Shown here in pieces: positions 53,295 through 62,619 of a stretch of 64,000 nucleotides of DNA (positions are counted from its first letter, which is position 1; every line of letters begins with the position of its first letter). The DNA comes from Hathewaya limosa. GTDB lineage: Bacteria > Bacillota > Clostridia > Clostridiales > Clostridiaceae. The DNA lies in assembly GCF_030815255.1 (NCBI RefSeq), contig NZ_JAUSWN010000012.1:1-64000 (forward strand). The letters are read 5' to 3'. A program made the position numbers and the translations under genes. A model generated the notes under the pieces. It saw only the letters and a program-made list of their open reading frames with translations. It was not told the origin of the DNA and ran no database searches.

Positions 53295-54200
53295 TTAATT
53301 TGAATTTGTTGCAATAATACTACTTAAAATCATACCTAAAACAATAAAAAATAAGCCTAAAAGACCTAGGAGTGAAGGCTTAGAACCATTAAGTAAAAAG
53401 ATTTCACCAAGTATGCTAAATATTACTTCACCAGATTGAGTAGCTTCTATAATTGCTAATTTAGAAGGATCATTTTTAACTAATTCCGTAGCTTTAAAGA
53501 AAAATATTGTGGCAATTACACCAGAAAAAATTGCTACTATTAGCGATTGAGTAATTTGATTGGTATTCGGGGATCCTGCTTTTAGGTATCCTAAAAAAGA
53601 AATAATTAACCAAAAAGGTATGCTACATAATGTCATTCCAAATATTCTTTCTATAGTTGTTAATGTATCTTTACATAGTTCCATCATTTTTCTATTTCCT
53701 AAAGGATATGCAAAAGCTGCTATAAGTATAGGAAGTATTGAAAGAAAAGTTTTAGATATATTAAGCTTAGTAGCTTGTTCATATTGTATTAGAAAAACAC
53801 CAAATAAAATAATACAAGACATTAATAAGCTTTTTAAAGGTAAATTTCTTTTAAAAATAGGGGTTAGAAGTATACCGGCTATAATAGTTATTTGCCAACA
53901 ACCAGCAACAAGCCATGATTCTCCGTATATTGAGGCAAATGTAAGAGGAGCATAGAATAATCCAAAACCAACAGTACTCCATAGAAACCAAGGGAGTAAA
54001 TTTTGTCTAATGGAATTTATAACCCGTTTTGTACCTTTTTGATTTAAAACAATTATGAATAATAGTGGTAACATAAAGAAAAATCTTAAAGCTGAACTCC
54101 ACATCCAGTTCCCACCAGATAAATTCATACTTCGATTAAGTATAAATGTAAAGGCGAAAAACATAGAAGCGATTATTCCATAAAATAAAGCTTTTTTCAT
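53295..54200 (-). CDS. EamA/DMT family multidrug efflux-type transporter
   Basis: A 301-residue membrane protein with ten predicted helices of the drug/metabolite transporter superfamily, EmrE-like multidrug branch. It shows FAFTFILNRSMNLSGGNWMWSSALRF near 16-40 and EATQSGEVIFSILGEIFLLN near 248-267. AAAGGAGTTTATA precedes the ATG. It is divergent from an XRE-cupin regulator across a perfect palindrome, so probably controlled by that regulator. Substrate unknown. Confidence 0.83.
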   Translation of the reverse strand: MKKALFYGIIASMFFAFTFILNRSMNLSGGNWMWSSALRFFFMLPLLFIIVLNQKGTKRVINSIRQNLLPWFLWSTVGFGLFYAPLTFASIYGESWLVAGCWQITIIAGILLTPIFKRNLPLKSLLMSCIILFGVFLIQYEQATKLNISKTFLSILPILIAAFAYPLGNRKMMELCKDTLTTIERIFGMTLCSIPFWLIISFLGYLKAGSPNTNQITQSLIVAIFSGVIATIFFFKATELVKNDPSKLAIIEATQSGEVIFSILGEIFLLNGSKPSLLGLLGLFFIVLGMILSSIIATNSN

Positions 54201-54267
54201 AATAATATAAACTCCTTTGAATAACTTTAGTTTTTAAGTATAATAAATTATATAATATATTAGATGA

Positions 54268-54307
54268 ATGTTCAATATATTAAACAAAAATAAAATATAT
54301 TGAACAT
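54268..54307. promoter_or_regulatory. Palindromic operator between EamA and XRE-cupin genes
   Basis: ATGTTCAATATATT (54268-54281) and AATATATTGAACAT (54294-54307) are perfect 14-bp inverted arms with a 12-nt centre, in the divergent promoter region. Confidence 0.8.
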
Positions 54308-54324
54308 ATTTTGTGGGAGGAAGT

Positions 54325-54879
54325 ATGGAAGAATTAAATTTAATTATAGGTAATAATTTAAGTGCTATTAGAAATAAAAGAAAATTAAGTTTAGATGAGG
54401 TTGCCAATCTAACAGGAGTAAGTAAAGCTATGCTTGCTCAAATAGAAAAAGGAAAATCTAATCCAACTGTATCTACATTGTGGAAAATTTCTACTGGTTT
54501 GAAGGTACCATTTTCTTCTTTTATGGAGAAAGAAAAAATTAATTATAAGGTAGTTGATTCTTCTAAAATAACTCCTATTTCCGAAGAAAATAACAAAATG
54601 AAGATTTATCCTATTTTTCCCTTTGATATAAAAAATAATTTTGAAATATTGAAAATTGATTTAGAAAAAGAATGTATACATTCATCAGAAAAACATGCTG
54701 AGGGAGTAGAAGAGTATATAATAGTAACAGAGGGAACATTGAAAATGAATTTTGAAAGTGAAAGTGTTATTTTAAAAAAAGAAACCTGTATCAAATTTGA
54801 TGCAAATATAATGCATACATATGAAAATATAGGAGATGAAAAATGTACTTTCCAAAATATTATAGTTTATAAAAAATAA
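54325..54879 (+). CDS. XRE-family regulator with C-terminal cupin
   Basis: A 184-residue DNA-binding protein. Helix-turn-helix in residues 5-60 (LSAIRNKRKLSLDEVANLTGVSKAMLAQIEKGKSNPTVSTL split over the domain) and a cupin sensor domain (about 105-182). It probably binds a small ligand and controls the divergent EamA transporter. GGGAGGAAGT lies just before ATG 54325; the GTG at 54313 overlaps that site. The palindrome just upstream is the likely operator. Confidence 0.88.
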   Translation: MEELNLIIGNNLSAIRNKRKLSLDEVANLTGVSKAMLAQIEKGKSNPTVSTLWKISTGLKVPFSSFMEKEKINYKVVDSSKITPISEENNKMKIYPIFPFDIKNNFEILKIDLEKECIHSSEKHAEGVEEYIIVTEGTLKMNFESESVILKKETCIKFDANIMHTYENIGDEKCTFQNIIVYKK

Positions 54880-54912
54880 ACTTTATAATGAGTATTCTAT
54901 TTTTTAGTGGGA

Positions 54913-54948
54913 TTAAAAATGTAGTAGTTTTTACTATTACATTTTTAT
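54913..54948 (+). terminator. Intrinsic terminator
   Basis: AAAAATGTAGTAG and CTATTACATTTTT form a stem followed by AT-rich sequence. Confidence 0.75.
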
Positions 54949-55016
54949 ATATAAAATAATAAAAGATTAAAGTAAATATAAATTATAATTTTATATACAA
55001 TGAGGAGAATAAGAAT

Positions 55017-55745
55017 ATGTTAGAAAATTATAAGTGTATGAATAAGGAAAATATATATGTTTTTTATATGGAAAAAGATAAGTGTTTTGTAGAAGAAACT
55101 TTAGAAAAAGTAATTAAAGCATATGAAGAATTATCAGATTATTTTGAAATTAAAAAGGGAAGTTTTAATATAAAAGTAATTTTAGCATGTAATAGAAAAG
55201 AATATGAAAATTTAGTTTTAAATATTTTAAAAGTAAACATAGAAATACCATCAAGAAAAAGTAGAATTGCACAGCCACAAGAAGAATATTTAGTATTATT
55301 ATCTCCTAATGTATATGAAGAAGATTCTATATATAAGTATGATCAAAAAGAGTATGAAAGATTAATTTACCATGAAACTACACATATGTTTGAGGAATAT
55401 TTATGTAAAGATATGGAGAATTCCTCTCTTTGGTTTGGAGAGGGACTAGCAGTATATCTATCACAACAATGGAAATATGAAAAGGAATTTAGAAAAACTG
55501 TAGAAGAAAATGTTAAAAATTGTGTAATCCCTAACTTAAGAGATATAGATAAAAATAGGATATTTGCTTATGAATGGGGATGGACTCTTATCAAATATAT
55601 AGAAGAAAAGTATGGCAAAAATACTATAAATAAAATTGTAAGAAACTATGAAAATGGTGATGTGTTTGGATATATGAAAGTTAATATGGAGTTATTAGAA
55701 AAGCAATGGAAAAGGTGGGTACTTAATGAAAAGAATATAAAATAA
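55017..55745 (+). CDS. HExxH metallopeptidase-like protein (gluzincin type), paralogue
   Basis: A 242-residue protein without signal peptide. Zinc motif YHETTH (H119, E120, H123) with Glu E142 in FGEGLAVYLSQ, as in peptidase MA-like gluzincins. GAGGAGAATAAGAAT precedes the ATG. It shares the motif order and size of the 51.4-kb protein but little direct sequence. A TPR gene follows 12 nt later and an unknown 364-residue gene after that, so it heads a three-gene unit next to two ABC exporters. Confidence 0.72.
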   Translation: MLENYKCMNKENIYVFYMEKDKCFVEETLEKVIKAYEELSDYFEIKKGSFNIKVILACNRKEYENLVLNILKVNIEIPSRKSRIAQPQEEYLVLLSPNVYEEDSIYKYDQKEYERLIYHETTHMFEEYLCKDMENSSLWFGEGLAVYLSQQWKYEKEFRKTVEENVKNCVIPNLRDIDKNRIFAYEWGWTLIKYIEEKYGKNTINKIVRNYENGDVFGYMKVNMELLEKQWKRWVLNEKNIK

Positions 55746-55757
55746 GGGGATGGCATT

Positions 55758-56414
55758 TTGGAGGAAAGAGATAAACTTGAAAGCTTATTAAACAAAGCAT
55801 TTATAAGTTTTGATCAAAAAAATTACATAGAGGCAGAGAAGTTATATTGTAAAGTTTTAATAAGTGCAAAGGATAGATTTAATGAGCTATATAAACAAGC
55901 ATTATATGGATTAGGATTTACTAAAACTCTATCAAAACAATACAAAAAAGCTAGAGAATGTTATTTTAAATTATTATCATATGCAATAGAGGAAGAAAAT
56001 AAAGAAGATGAAAGTATATTGTATCATCAGTTATGTATGGTAGAGAGGGAAGCAGGCAATTATGACATAGCATTGCAATATCTAAAAAAAGAATATGATC
56101 TAATTTTAAAAGTTTTTAAGGATAAAAACATGTATTTATCTGCAAATTATTATGAAAATGGATATATAAATCTTTTAAAGGGTGATTGCAATAAGGCTAA
56201 AGTATTATTAGAAAAATCACTATATTATGCAGAGAAATCAGAAGATAAGGTATGTATAGCATGTGCTTTTAGGGGGTTAGGTGAAGTATATATATCTAAA
56301 AAAGAAACAAATAAAGCACTAGAATATTTGAATAAAAGTGAAGAAGTATTTAAGTATTTAGGTGATGATATTGGAGCAAGAGAGGTAGAAGGGTTAAAGG
56401 AGAAATTAGTATAA
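55758..56414 (+). CDS. TPR-repeat protein
   Basis: A 218-residue all-helical cytoplasmic protein with about five tetratricopeptide repeats, for example YIEAEKLYCKVLISAKD and KALEYLNKSEEVFKYLGD. Such proteins mediate protein-protein contact; in Firmicutes some bind peptides. Start TTG 55758 has AAGGGGATG upstream at 6-8 nt. Operon with the peptidase before it and the 364-residue gene after it. Confidence 0.75.
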   Translation: MEERDKLESLLNKAFISFDQKNYIEAEKLYCKVLISAKDRFNELYKQALYGLGFTKTLSKQYKKARECYFKLLSYAIEEENKEDESILYHQLCMVEREAGNYDIALQYLKKEYDLILKVFKDKNMYLSANYYENGYINLLKGDCNKAKVLLEKSLYYAEKSEDKVCIACAFRGLGEVYISKKETNKALEYLNKSEEVFKYLGDDIGAREVEGLKEKLV

Positions 56415-56446
56415 AATTTCATTTAAATTTAGTCAGGGGGAAGAGG

Positions 56447-57541
56447 ATGAATAAAGCGTTGAATGTATTATTAAATTGTGAATATGAAAAGAAAATAATA
56501 TCTGAAGGTGATAATTTTCCAAGAGTAAATATAAATAAATACAATTTAAAAGAAGTATGTGTTTTATTACATAATGATATATTCATAGAAGAGATAAAAA
56601 ACTATTTTAGATGGAGTGATAAAGATATAAATATGAGGTTATCTTTGTTACTACAAGAGGAATTAATAAAAAAAGAAAAAAATAAATTTATACTTAATTG
56701 TATGATTATATCTATAGAGGAATCTAAGAAACTTATAGAAGAATCTGAAAAGCTCGTGGATATAGCAGTAGAATTAATAAAATCGAAGTTAGAGGATATT
56801 AAAAGCTGTACCTATAAGCTTAAATGTTTTAATAATTTTAAGTTTGAAGATATATCATTATTTATTTTAAGTGATGTGATTTTAGATTGTATACAAATAG
56901 ATAATGTAGAGGAACTATTTCTTAAATCTAAAAGAACCAAAAGAAATAATATGAATTATTATTTTTCTTTGCAGGAAAAAGGCAAAAATAGTATAAAAGA
57001 GGCTTTGAATATATATGGAAATATATTTAAATATTATGGAGATATTGCTTTTGGGTTATATGGGAATGAAAGAATGAACAGTATAAATTTTTATACAATT
57101 GAGGAAAAAAAGATAAAAGAGTATTTTGGTGAAAGTTACTTTTGTAATGATAATGAGACTAAGGAGTTTCTTTTAAAAGAATTTTTAAAAATCGCTAAAG
57201 ATAGAGGATACAACTGTAACTCTGAAATTATAAATGGATTTAACAGATTAAATTTATTGAAAGATAAAGATATAGTAATCCCTATTTTAACTAAAAAAGA
57301 ATTTTTTATGTTAAATAATATTGCAGATATTATTAGGGATGAGTATATTAAAATATTCGAAAACAATAAAAAAATTCTTTATGAAAGCTATAAAGAATCT
57401 AATTATTTTTATGAGATATCTTTTGAAGAGTATTTTATATGGTGGTATCATATTTATTATTCTATGGTAACAGATAAACTTATAGAAAAAGAGATTATTA
57501 AAAAATCCAGTATTAAAAATTTTAGTTATATAGTTATATAG
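56447..57541 (+). CDS. Protein of unknown function in the peptidase/ABC run
   Basis: A 364-residue, mostly helical, soluble protein. No recognised domain; residues 52-90 (FIEEIKNYFRWSDKDINMRLSLL split by charged helices) could form a winged-helix-like unit, but weakly. C-terminal part is rich in aromatic residues (SFEEYFIWWYHIYY segment). GGGGGAAGAGG precedes the ATG. It closes the three-gene unit, with a terminator after it. Confidence 0.6.
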   Translation: MNKALNVLLNCEYEKKIISEGDNFPRVNINKYNLKEVCVLLHNDIFIEEIKNYFRWSDKDINMRLSLLLQEELIKKEKNKFILNCMIISIEESKKLIEESEKLVDIAVELIKSKLEDIKSCTYKLKCFNNFKFEDISLFILSDVILDCIQIDNVEELFLKSKRTKRNNMNYYFSLQEKGKNSIKEALNIYGNIFKYYGDIAFGLYGNERMNSINFYTIEEKKIKEYFGESYFCNDNETKEFLLKEFLKIAKDRGYNCNSEIINGFNRLNLLKDKDIVIPILTKKEFFMLNNIADIIRDEYIKIFENNKKILYESYKESNYFYEISFEEYFIWWYHIYYSMVTDKLIEKEIIKKSSIKNFSYIVI

Positions 57542-57595
57542 ATTATATTAAGTAATTATCTAGACCACTATAGTCCTCATCCAAATAATTATAAT

Positions 57596-57641
57596 TCAAA
57601 AATAGGGTAGGTATTATAAATACTTGCCCTATTTTTATGTT
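57596..57641 (+). terminator. Intrinsic terminator
   Basis: AAAAATAGGGTAGGTATT pairs with AATACTTGCCCTATTTTT, ending in T residues. Confidence 0.88.
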
Positions 57642-57733
57642 TTAAAATATGATAATATAATTATGTTAATAAAGTTTGAATATTCAGTAAATGAGTGAAA
57701 GATATTAAAAAAATGGGATTGGAGAGATAAACT

Positions 57734-59548
57734 TTGACAAAAAATAAAAGAAGTATCAAAGATAATATTTTTTATTTAATTAAAAATGCATGGAAGTGGG
57801 ATAAAAAAGCTTTTATGTATTTTGGGTTATTTACTATAGTAGTTTCTATAGAACCATTCATATCAATATTTATACCTAAATTTTTAATTGATGAATTAAC
57901 AGGGCAGAAAAGGATATTAAATTTAATAGCTATACTTTTAACTTTTTTTATTATATCTTCTATTGTAAATTATATGTCTACTTATTTGGAAGGTGCTTAT
58001 TTTCCCAGAATGATAGGAATAAGATTTAATTTCACGCATAAACTGCAAGAAAAATGTATGACGATGGATTTTAAATATACGGAAGATCCTAAAGTATTAA
58101 ATGATATTCAAACGGCATACAGAGCGGTACAAAATAATCAAGAGGGTATAGAAGGTGTATTACATAAACTTTTTGCAATTTTTGGAGAAAGTATCGCATT
58201 TTTTGGATATGTTGCTATAGTTTTTACATTGAATCCTTTGATATTATTATATCTATTATTAAATGTTATATTTATATACTATTTAACTACAAGGGCAAAG
58301 AAATATGAATATAGTAGAGCAGATCAGGTTTCAGAAATAGAGAGAAAAAGTTATTATATTTATGATGTTATGAGTAATTTTGCATATGGTAAGGATATAC
58401 GAATTTTTAATTTAAGCAACTGGCTACAGAATAAACTTAGAGTTTTTCAAAATTCTAGTCTTAAAATTCAGAAGGACATTAAATATAAATATTTTGGAGT
58501 TTCAGTATTAGATGTATTCCTTCTTTTACTTAGGGAAGGTGTGGTATATGCATATTTAATTTATATGGTGTTAAAGGGATCTTTAAGTATAGGATCATTT
58601 ACTATGTACTTTACAACAATTGCTGGATTTGCAGGATGGATGCAAAAAGTTTTAGATGATATAGCACATATAAATGCACAAAACTTATATATAAATGATT
58701 TTAGAAATTTATTAGAATTTGATAATGAGAAAGAGAAAAAGCAATTTAGAAACATTCCAAAAGCTGATACTTATGAAATAGAATTTAAAAATGTATCTTT
58801 TAAATATCCTAATAGTGAAAAATATATTTATAAGAATCTATCTTTGAAAGTAAAAAAAGGACAAAGACTAGCACTTGTAGGGGTAAATGGTGCAGGTAAA
58901 ACCACTTTTGTAAAACTAATAACTAGACTTTATGAACCTACAGAAGGTGAAATTTTATTAAATGGAATTAACATCTTAGAGTTTAATAAAGAGGAGTACT
59001 ATAAATTATTCTCTGTAGAATTTCAAGAAATAAAAATGCTTGCATTTTCTATAGCAGAGAATGTGGCACTTATTGCAAAATCTAAGATAGATAAAAATAT
59101 GGTAAACCAATGTATTGAAAAATCCGGGTTAAAAGAAAAAATAGACTCTTTAGAAAATGGAATTGATACATCTCTATTAAAAGTATTAGATTCTAATGGA
59201 ATAGAACTTTCAGGTGGAGAAAATCAAAAATTAGCTTTAGCAAGAGCATTATATAAAAATGGTTCTATTGTAATATTAGATGAACCTACTGCAGCACTTG
59301 ATCCTCTTGCAGAATATAATTTGTATAAAGGTTTTAATGATATGATTGGTGATAAAACAGCAATATATATTTCTCATAGATTATCAAGTACCCGTTTTTG
59401 CGATGGTATAGCCTTTTTAGAAAATGGTGAAATTAAGGAATATGGTACTCATGAGGAGCTTTTAAATCAAGGTGGAGCGTATTCAGAAATGTTTAATATT
59501 CAAGCTTCTTATTATAAAGAAAAATCTTTAGAAATGGAGGAAGCTTAA
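57734..59548 (+). CDS. ABC exporter half-transporter (peptide/drug type)
   Basis: A 604-residue half-transporter: six-helix membrane domain (about 25-320) and ATPase domain (350-595). Walker A VGVNGAGKTT near 377, Q-loop EFQEIKML, signature LSGGENQKLALARAL near 493, Walker B IVILDEPTAALD near 514 with catalytic Glu, H-loop ISHRLSS. Both key ATP residues are intact. TTG start at 57734 follows TTGGAGAGATAAA. The next ABC gene starts immediately after its stop. No C39 peptidase domain. Confidence 0.85.
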   Translation: MTKNKRSIKDNIFYLIKNAWKWDKKAFMYFGLFTIVVSIEPFISIFIPKFLIDELTGQKRILNLIAILLTFFIISSIVNYMSTYLEGAYFPRMIGIRFNFTHKLQEKCMTMDFKYTEDPKVLNDIQTAYRAVQNNQEGIEGVLHKLFAIFGESIAFFGYVAIVFTLNPLILLYLLLNVIFIYYLTTRAKKYEYSRADQVSEIERKSYYIYDVMSNFAYGKDIRIFNLSNWLQNKLRVFQNSSLKIQKDIKYKYFGVSVLDVFLLLLREGVVYAYLIYMVLKGSLSIGSFTMYFTTIAGFAGWMQKVLDDIAHINAQNLYINDFRNLLEFDNEKEKKQFRNIPKADTYEIEFKNVSFKYPNSEKYIYKNLSLKVKKGQRLALVGVNGAGKTTFVKLITRLYEPTEGEILLNGINILEFNKEEYYKLFSVEFQEIKMLAFSIAENVALIAKSKIDKNMVNQCIEKSGLKEKIDSLENGIDTSLLKVLDSNGIELSGGENQKLALARALYKNGSIVILDEPTAALDPLAEYNLYKGFNDMIGDKTAIYISHRLSSTRFCDGIAFLENGEIKEYGTHEELLNQGGAYSEMFNIQASYYKEKSLEMEEA

Positions 59549-61345
59549 ATGAAAAATAAAAGTATTGCTCAATTGAAGAAAAATATTAAAATCTCAAGAT
59601 ATATTTTAAAGTTAGCACATGGTATTTCTAAAACGTATATTCCTACATTAGTTATTTCCTCTATATTTAAAGCTATAACTCCATTTATTAATATAATTAT
59701 GCCTAAATTTATTATAGATGAATTAATGGGACAGAAGAGAATAAAAATATTTATAGCATTAGTCTTAGTAACTATAATTGCTAATTTTACTTTAAATCTT
59801 ATTAATTCATGGTTTGATACTTTAATAGAAATAAAGAACATTGAAATTTTAAATGGATTTGATATGTTAATTGGGAAAAAAATAATGGAAATGGAATTCC
59901 AAAACATAGAAGATCCAGAAGTATTAGATTTGAAAGAACGGGTAAGGTTAGCTCTTAGAACACAAGGAATTATAGGTAGAATGATAAATGCAGCTGTTAG
60001 TATATTTACTCAGATTATTTCCTTAATAGGATTAATTGCGGTAATTGCTAGTTTAGATTTATATATAGTTTTATTCATAATAGTTATTGTAATTATTACT
60101 TCTTTTATATATCAAAAATCGCAAAAGGCTCAGTATGAATTCCATAAATCCTTAATGCCTTTAAATAGAGGATATCTATATTATTCTAATATAACAACAG
60201 ATTTTTCTATGGGTAAGGATGTAAGATTATACAATATATGTCCTCTTATTATGGATAAAGTAAGAAGTTTTAATAAGGATTCCGTAGAACAATTTGTTAA
60301 ACTATTTAAAATTATGGGTAGATATAATGGAACAAATGAAGTAGGATTACAAGTACAAATGTTTGGTATTTATGCTTATATGACATATAAAGTGTGTATA
60401 GGAACTATAGGAATTGGATCATTTACCATGTATGTAGCTTCTGCTAATAATTTTAGTGCTACAGTATCTAAATTTGTAAGAAGTTTTATAGAATTAAGTC
60501 AAATGTGTAGATATTTAGAGGATTACATAAGTCTTGAACAGATTAAATCGAATAAAACAGGAAAAGGAAAATCCCTTAAAAATACAGAACAATGCACTGT
60601 TGAATTTAAAAATGTAAGTTTTAAATATCCTAGATGTGATGAATACACTTTAAAAAATGTTTCAATAACTATTAAGCAAGGTGAAAAACTTTCAGTAGTA
60701 GGTTCAAATGGAGCAGGTAAAACTACATTTATAAAATTACTTACTAGACTTTATGAGCCTACAGATGGAGAAATTTTATTAAATGGTATAAATATAAAAG
60801 AATATAACTATGATGAATATATGAAATTGTTATCTGTAGTTTTTCAAGATTTTAAATTATTCGCATTTACTGTAAAGGAAAATATAGTTCTTAATAATGA
60901 GGAAGAAAATAATGATAGAGGTATAGAAAATTCATTGAAACAATCGGGATTAGAAAAAGATATTTTAAAAATGCCAGAGGGGATAGATACGCATATATAT
61001 AAAATATTTGAAGAGAATGGAATAGAATTTTCAGGTGGACAATCACAAAAATTAGCTATTTCAAGAGCAGTATATAAAGATGCGCCAATAGTTGTTTTAG
61101 ATGAACCTACAGCAGCATTAGATCCAATTGCAGAATCTGAAATATATAGTAGATTCAATGAGCTTATAGGAAATAAAACTGCAATATATATTTCTCACAG
61201 GTTATCTAGTTGTAAATTCTGTGATAAAATAGCTGTATTCCATAAAGGAGAAATTATTCAATATGGAACTCATGAGGAATTAATAAAAGATAGTGATAAT
61301 CAATATGAGAAGATGTATAATGCACAAGCACAATATTATGTATAA
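59549..61345 (+). CDS. ABC exporter half-transporter, partner subunit
   Basis: A 598-residue half-transporter with the same layout as the gene before it: membrane domain about 30-325, Walker A VGSNGAGKTT near 389, signature FSGGQSQKLAISRAV near 495, Walker B IVVLDEPTAALD and H-loop ISHRLSS. ATG directly abuts the previous stop, with GGAGGAAGC in the end of that gene. Both subunits carry intact catalytic residues, unlike the BmrCD-like pair. Likely a heterodimeric exporter; the cargo may be a peptide, given the linked peptidase. Confidence 0.85.
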   Translation: MKNKSIAQLKKNIKISRYILKLAHGISKTYIPTLVISSIFKAITPFINIIMPKFIIDELMGQKRIKIFIALVLVTIIANFTLNLINSWFDTLIEIKNIEILNGFDMLIGKKIMEMEFQNIEDPEVLDLKERVRLALRTQGIIGRMINAAVSIFTQIISLIGLIAVIASLDLYIVLFIIVIVIITSFIYQKSQKAQYEFHKSLMPLNRGYLYYSNITTDFSMGKDVRLYNICPLIMDKVRSFNKDSVEQFVKLFKIMGRYNGTNEVGLQVQMFGIYAYMTYKVCIGTIGIGSFTMYVASANNFSATVSKFVRSFIELSQMCRYLEDYISLEQIKSNKTGKGKSLKNTEQCTVEFKNVSFKYPRCDEYTLKNVSITIKQGEKLSVVGSNGAGKTTFIKLLTRLYEPTDGEILLNGINIKEYNYDEYMKLLSVVFQDFKLFAFTVKENIVLNNEEENNDRGIENSLKQSGLEKDILKMPEGIDTHIYKIFEENGIEFSGGQSQKLAISRAVYKDAPIVVLDEPTAALDPIAESEIYSRFNELIGNKTAIYISHRLSSCKFCDKIAVFHKGEIIQYGTHEELIKDSDNQYEKMYNAQAQYYV

Positions 61346-61356
61346 ATAATTAAAGG

Positions 61357-61385
61357 TTTACAATTGTTGATGTATAATATATAAT
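61357..61385 (+). promoter_or_regulatory. Promoter of the preQ1 riboswitch transcript
   Basis: TTTACA (61357-61362), 17-nt spacer, TATAAT (61380-61385). A second TATAAT overlaps at 61373-61378. Confidence 0.72.
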
Positions 61386-61446
61386 GTGAATGTAAAATTA
61401 AACTAAAAATTGAATATAAAGATTTAATTTCATAGCACTATGCTAT

Positions 61447-61487
61447 GAGAGAGGTTCAGTAAGACCATCCCTCTATAAAAAACTAGG
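61447..61487 (+). ncRNA. PreQ1 class I riboswitch
   Basis: GAGAGGTTC opens the P1 stem pairing with CCCTCT, followed by the A-rich pseudoknot tail TATAAAAAACTAGG. This matches the compact preQ1-I consensus. It should sense 7-aminomethyl-7-deazaguanine and control the downstream queuosine-type genes. Confidence 0.9.
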
Positions 61488-61533
61488 CAATTTTAATAAA
61501 TGTTTTCAAAAATTTAGTATTAGTAATTGTTAA

Positions 61534-61562
61534 GGTCACTATTTTTAGTGACCTTTTATTTT
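61534..61562 (+). terminator. PreQ1 expression-platform terminator 1
   Basis: AAGGTCACTA and TAGTGACCTT with a 4-nt T loop, then TTTTATTTTT. GCAATT just after the aptamer can pair with AATTGT before this stem as an antiterminator. Confidence 0.82.
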
Positions 61563-61585
61563 TACTATGTAAAATTGAAGTTTTA

Positions 61586-61617
61586 GGAGTAGGAGAACCT
61601 ACTCCTTTTTTATTTTT
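61586..61617 (+). terminator. PreQ1 expression-platform terminator 2
   Basis: AGGAGTAGG and CCTACTCCT (AGAA loop), then TTTTTTA, ending about 20 nt before the nucleoside hydrolase start. Two tandem terminators after one aptamer are uncommon. Confidence 0.82.
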
Positions 61618-61635
61618 AGAAAAGGGGTTTTGAAT

Positions 61636-62619
61636 ATGAAAAAAAGAAATGTAATTATAGATTGTGATCCAGGGATAGATGATTCACTAGCTTTAATGCT
61701 TGCTTTATCTAGTGAGGAGTTAAATATTATAGGAATAACAATTGTATCAGGAAATGTTCATGTAAATAAAGGTGTAAAGAATGCCTTAAAGGTTTTAAGA
61801 CTAATGAATAGATTAGATATTCCCATTTACATAGGAGAAGGAAATCCACTTCAGCGAGAGTTAGTGGTAGCAGAGGATACTCATGGTGAAGATGGATTAG
61901 GGGAAACATTTATAGAAGAAGTTGAAGGCGGAAGTGTTAAAAAAGGTGCTAAGAATTTTATTTTAGATGCTGTAATAGAAAATAAAGATGTTTCTATAAT
62001 TGCTCTAGGACCTTTAACAAATCTTGCAGAAGCTTTACAAGAAAATCCTAAAGTTTTTAATAAGATAGAAGAAATAGTTTCAATGGGAGGAGCTTTTAAA
62101 AGTCATGGGAACTGTTCTCCAGTTGCAGAGTTTAATTATTGGGTAGATCCTCATAGTGTTAGATATATTATGAAACATTCAAGGGTACCTTTTCACATGG
62201 TTGGATTAGATGTTACAAGAGAATGTGTTTTAACACCTAATTATATAGAACTCTTAAGACAATTTAATGATGAAAAGGCTGATTTTATAGTTGAAATTAC
62301 TAGGTTTTATGTGGATTTTCATTGGCAGCAAGAAAGAACTTTAGGATGTGTTATAAATGATCCATTGGCGGTTTTATATTTTATAAATAGAGAAGTATGT
62401 AATGGATTTAAAGCCTACATGGATATAGTAACAGAGGGAATTGCTATGGGACAAACAATTGTAGATAGTAAAAACTTTTATAAAAAGAAAGCTAATTGTA
62501 AAGTTTTAACTAAAGTCAATTCTAAGTTTTTTATGAAAGAGTTTTTAAAAAGAATATTTAGAGATAAAAAGGAAGATATAGATTTAATATTAGAAAATGA
62601 AGTGTATACAAGAATATAA
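61636..62619 (+). CDS. Inosine-uridine-type nucleoside hydrolase, probable queuosine hydrolase
   Basis: A 327-residue IunH-family hydrolase cutting N-glycosidic bonds. The Ca2+-binding N-terminus is IIDCDPGIDDSLALML (D9, D11, D15, D16), followed by HGEDGLGE, SMGGAF, EFNYWVDPHS and INDPLAVLYF with the final Asp ligand. ATG 61636 has AAAGGGG 8 nt upstream. It lies under a preQ1 riboswitch and before an ECF substrate subunit. This matches the queuosine salvage layout described in Clostridioides difficile, where such an enzyme releases queuine from queuosine. Substrate is inferred from context. Confidence 0.82.
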   Translation: MKKRNVIIDCDPGIDDSLALMLALSSEELNIIGITIVSGNVHVNKGVKNALKVLRLMNRLDIPIYIGEGNPLQRELVVAEDTHGEDGLGETFIEEVEGGSVKKGAKNFILDAVIENKDVSIIALGPLTNLAEALQENPKVFNKIEEIVSMGGAFKSHGNCSPVAEFNYWVDPHSVRYIMKHSRVPFHMVGLDVTRECVLTPNYIELLRQFNDEKADFIVEITRFYVDFHWQQERTLGCVINDPLAVLYFINREVCNGFKAYMDIVTEGIAMGQTIVDSKNFYKKKANCKVLTKVNSKFFMKEFLKRIFRDKKEDIDLILENEVYTRI

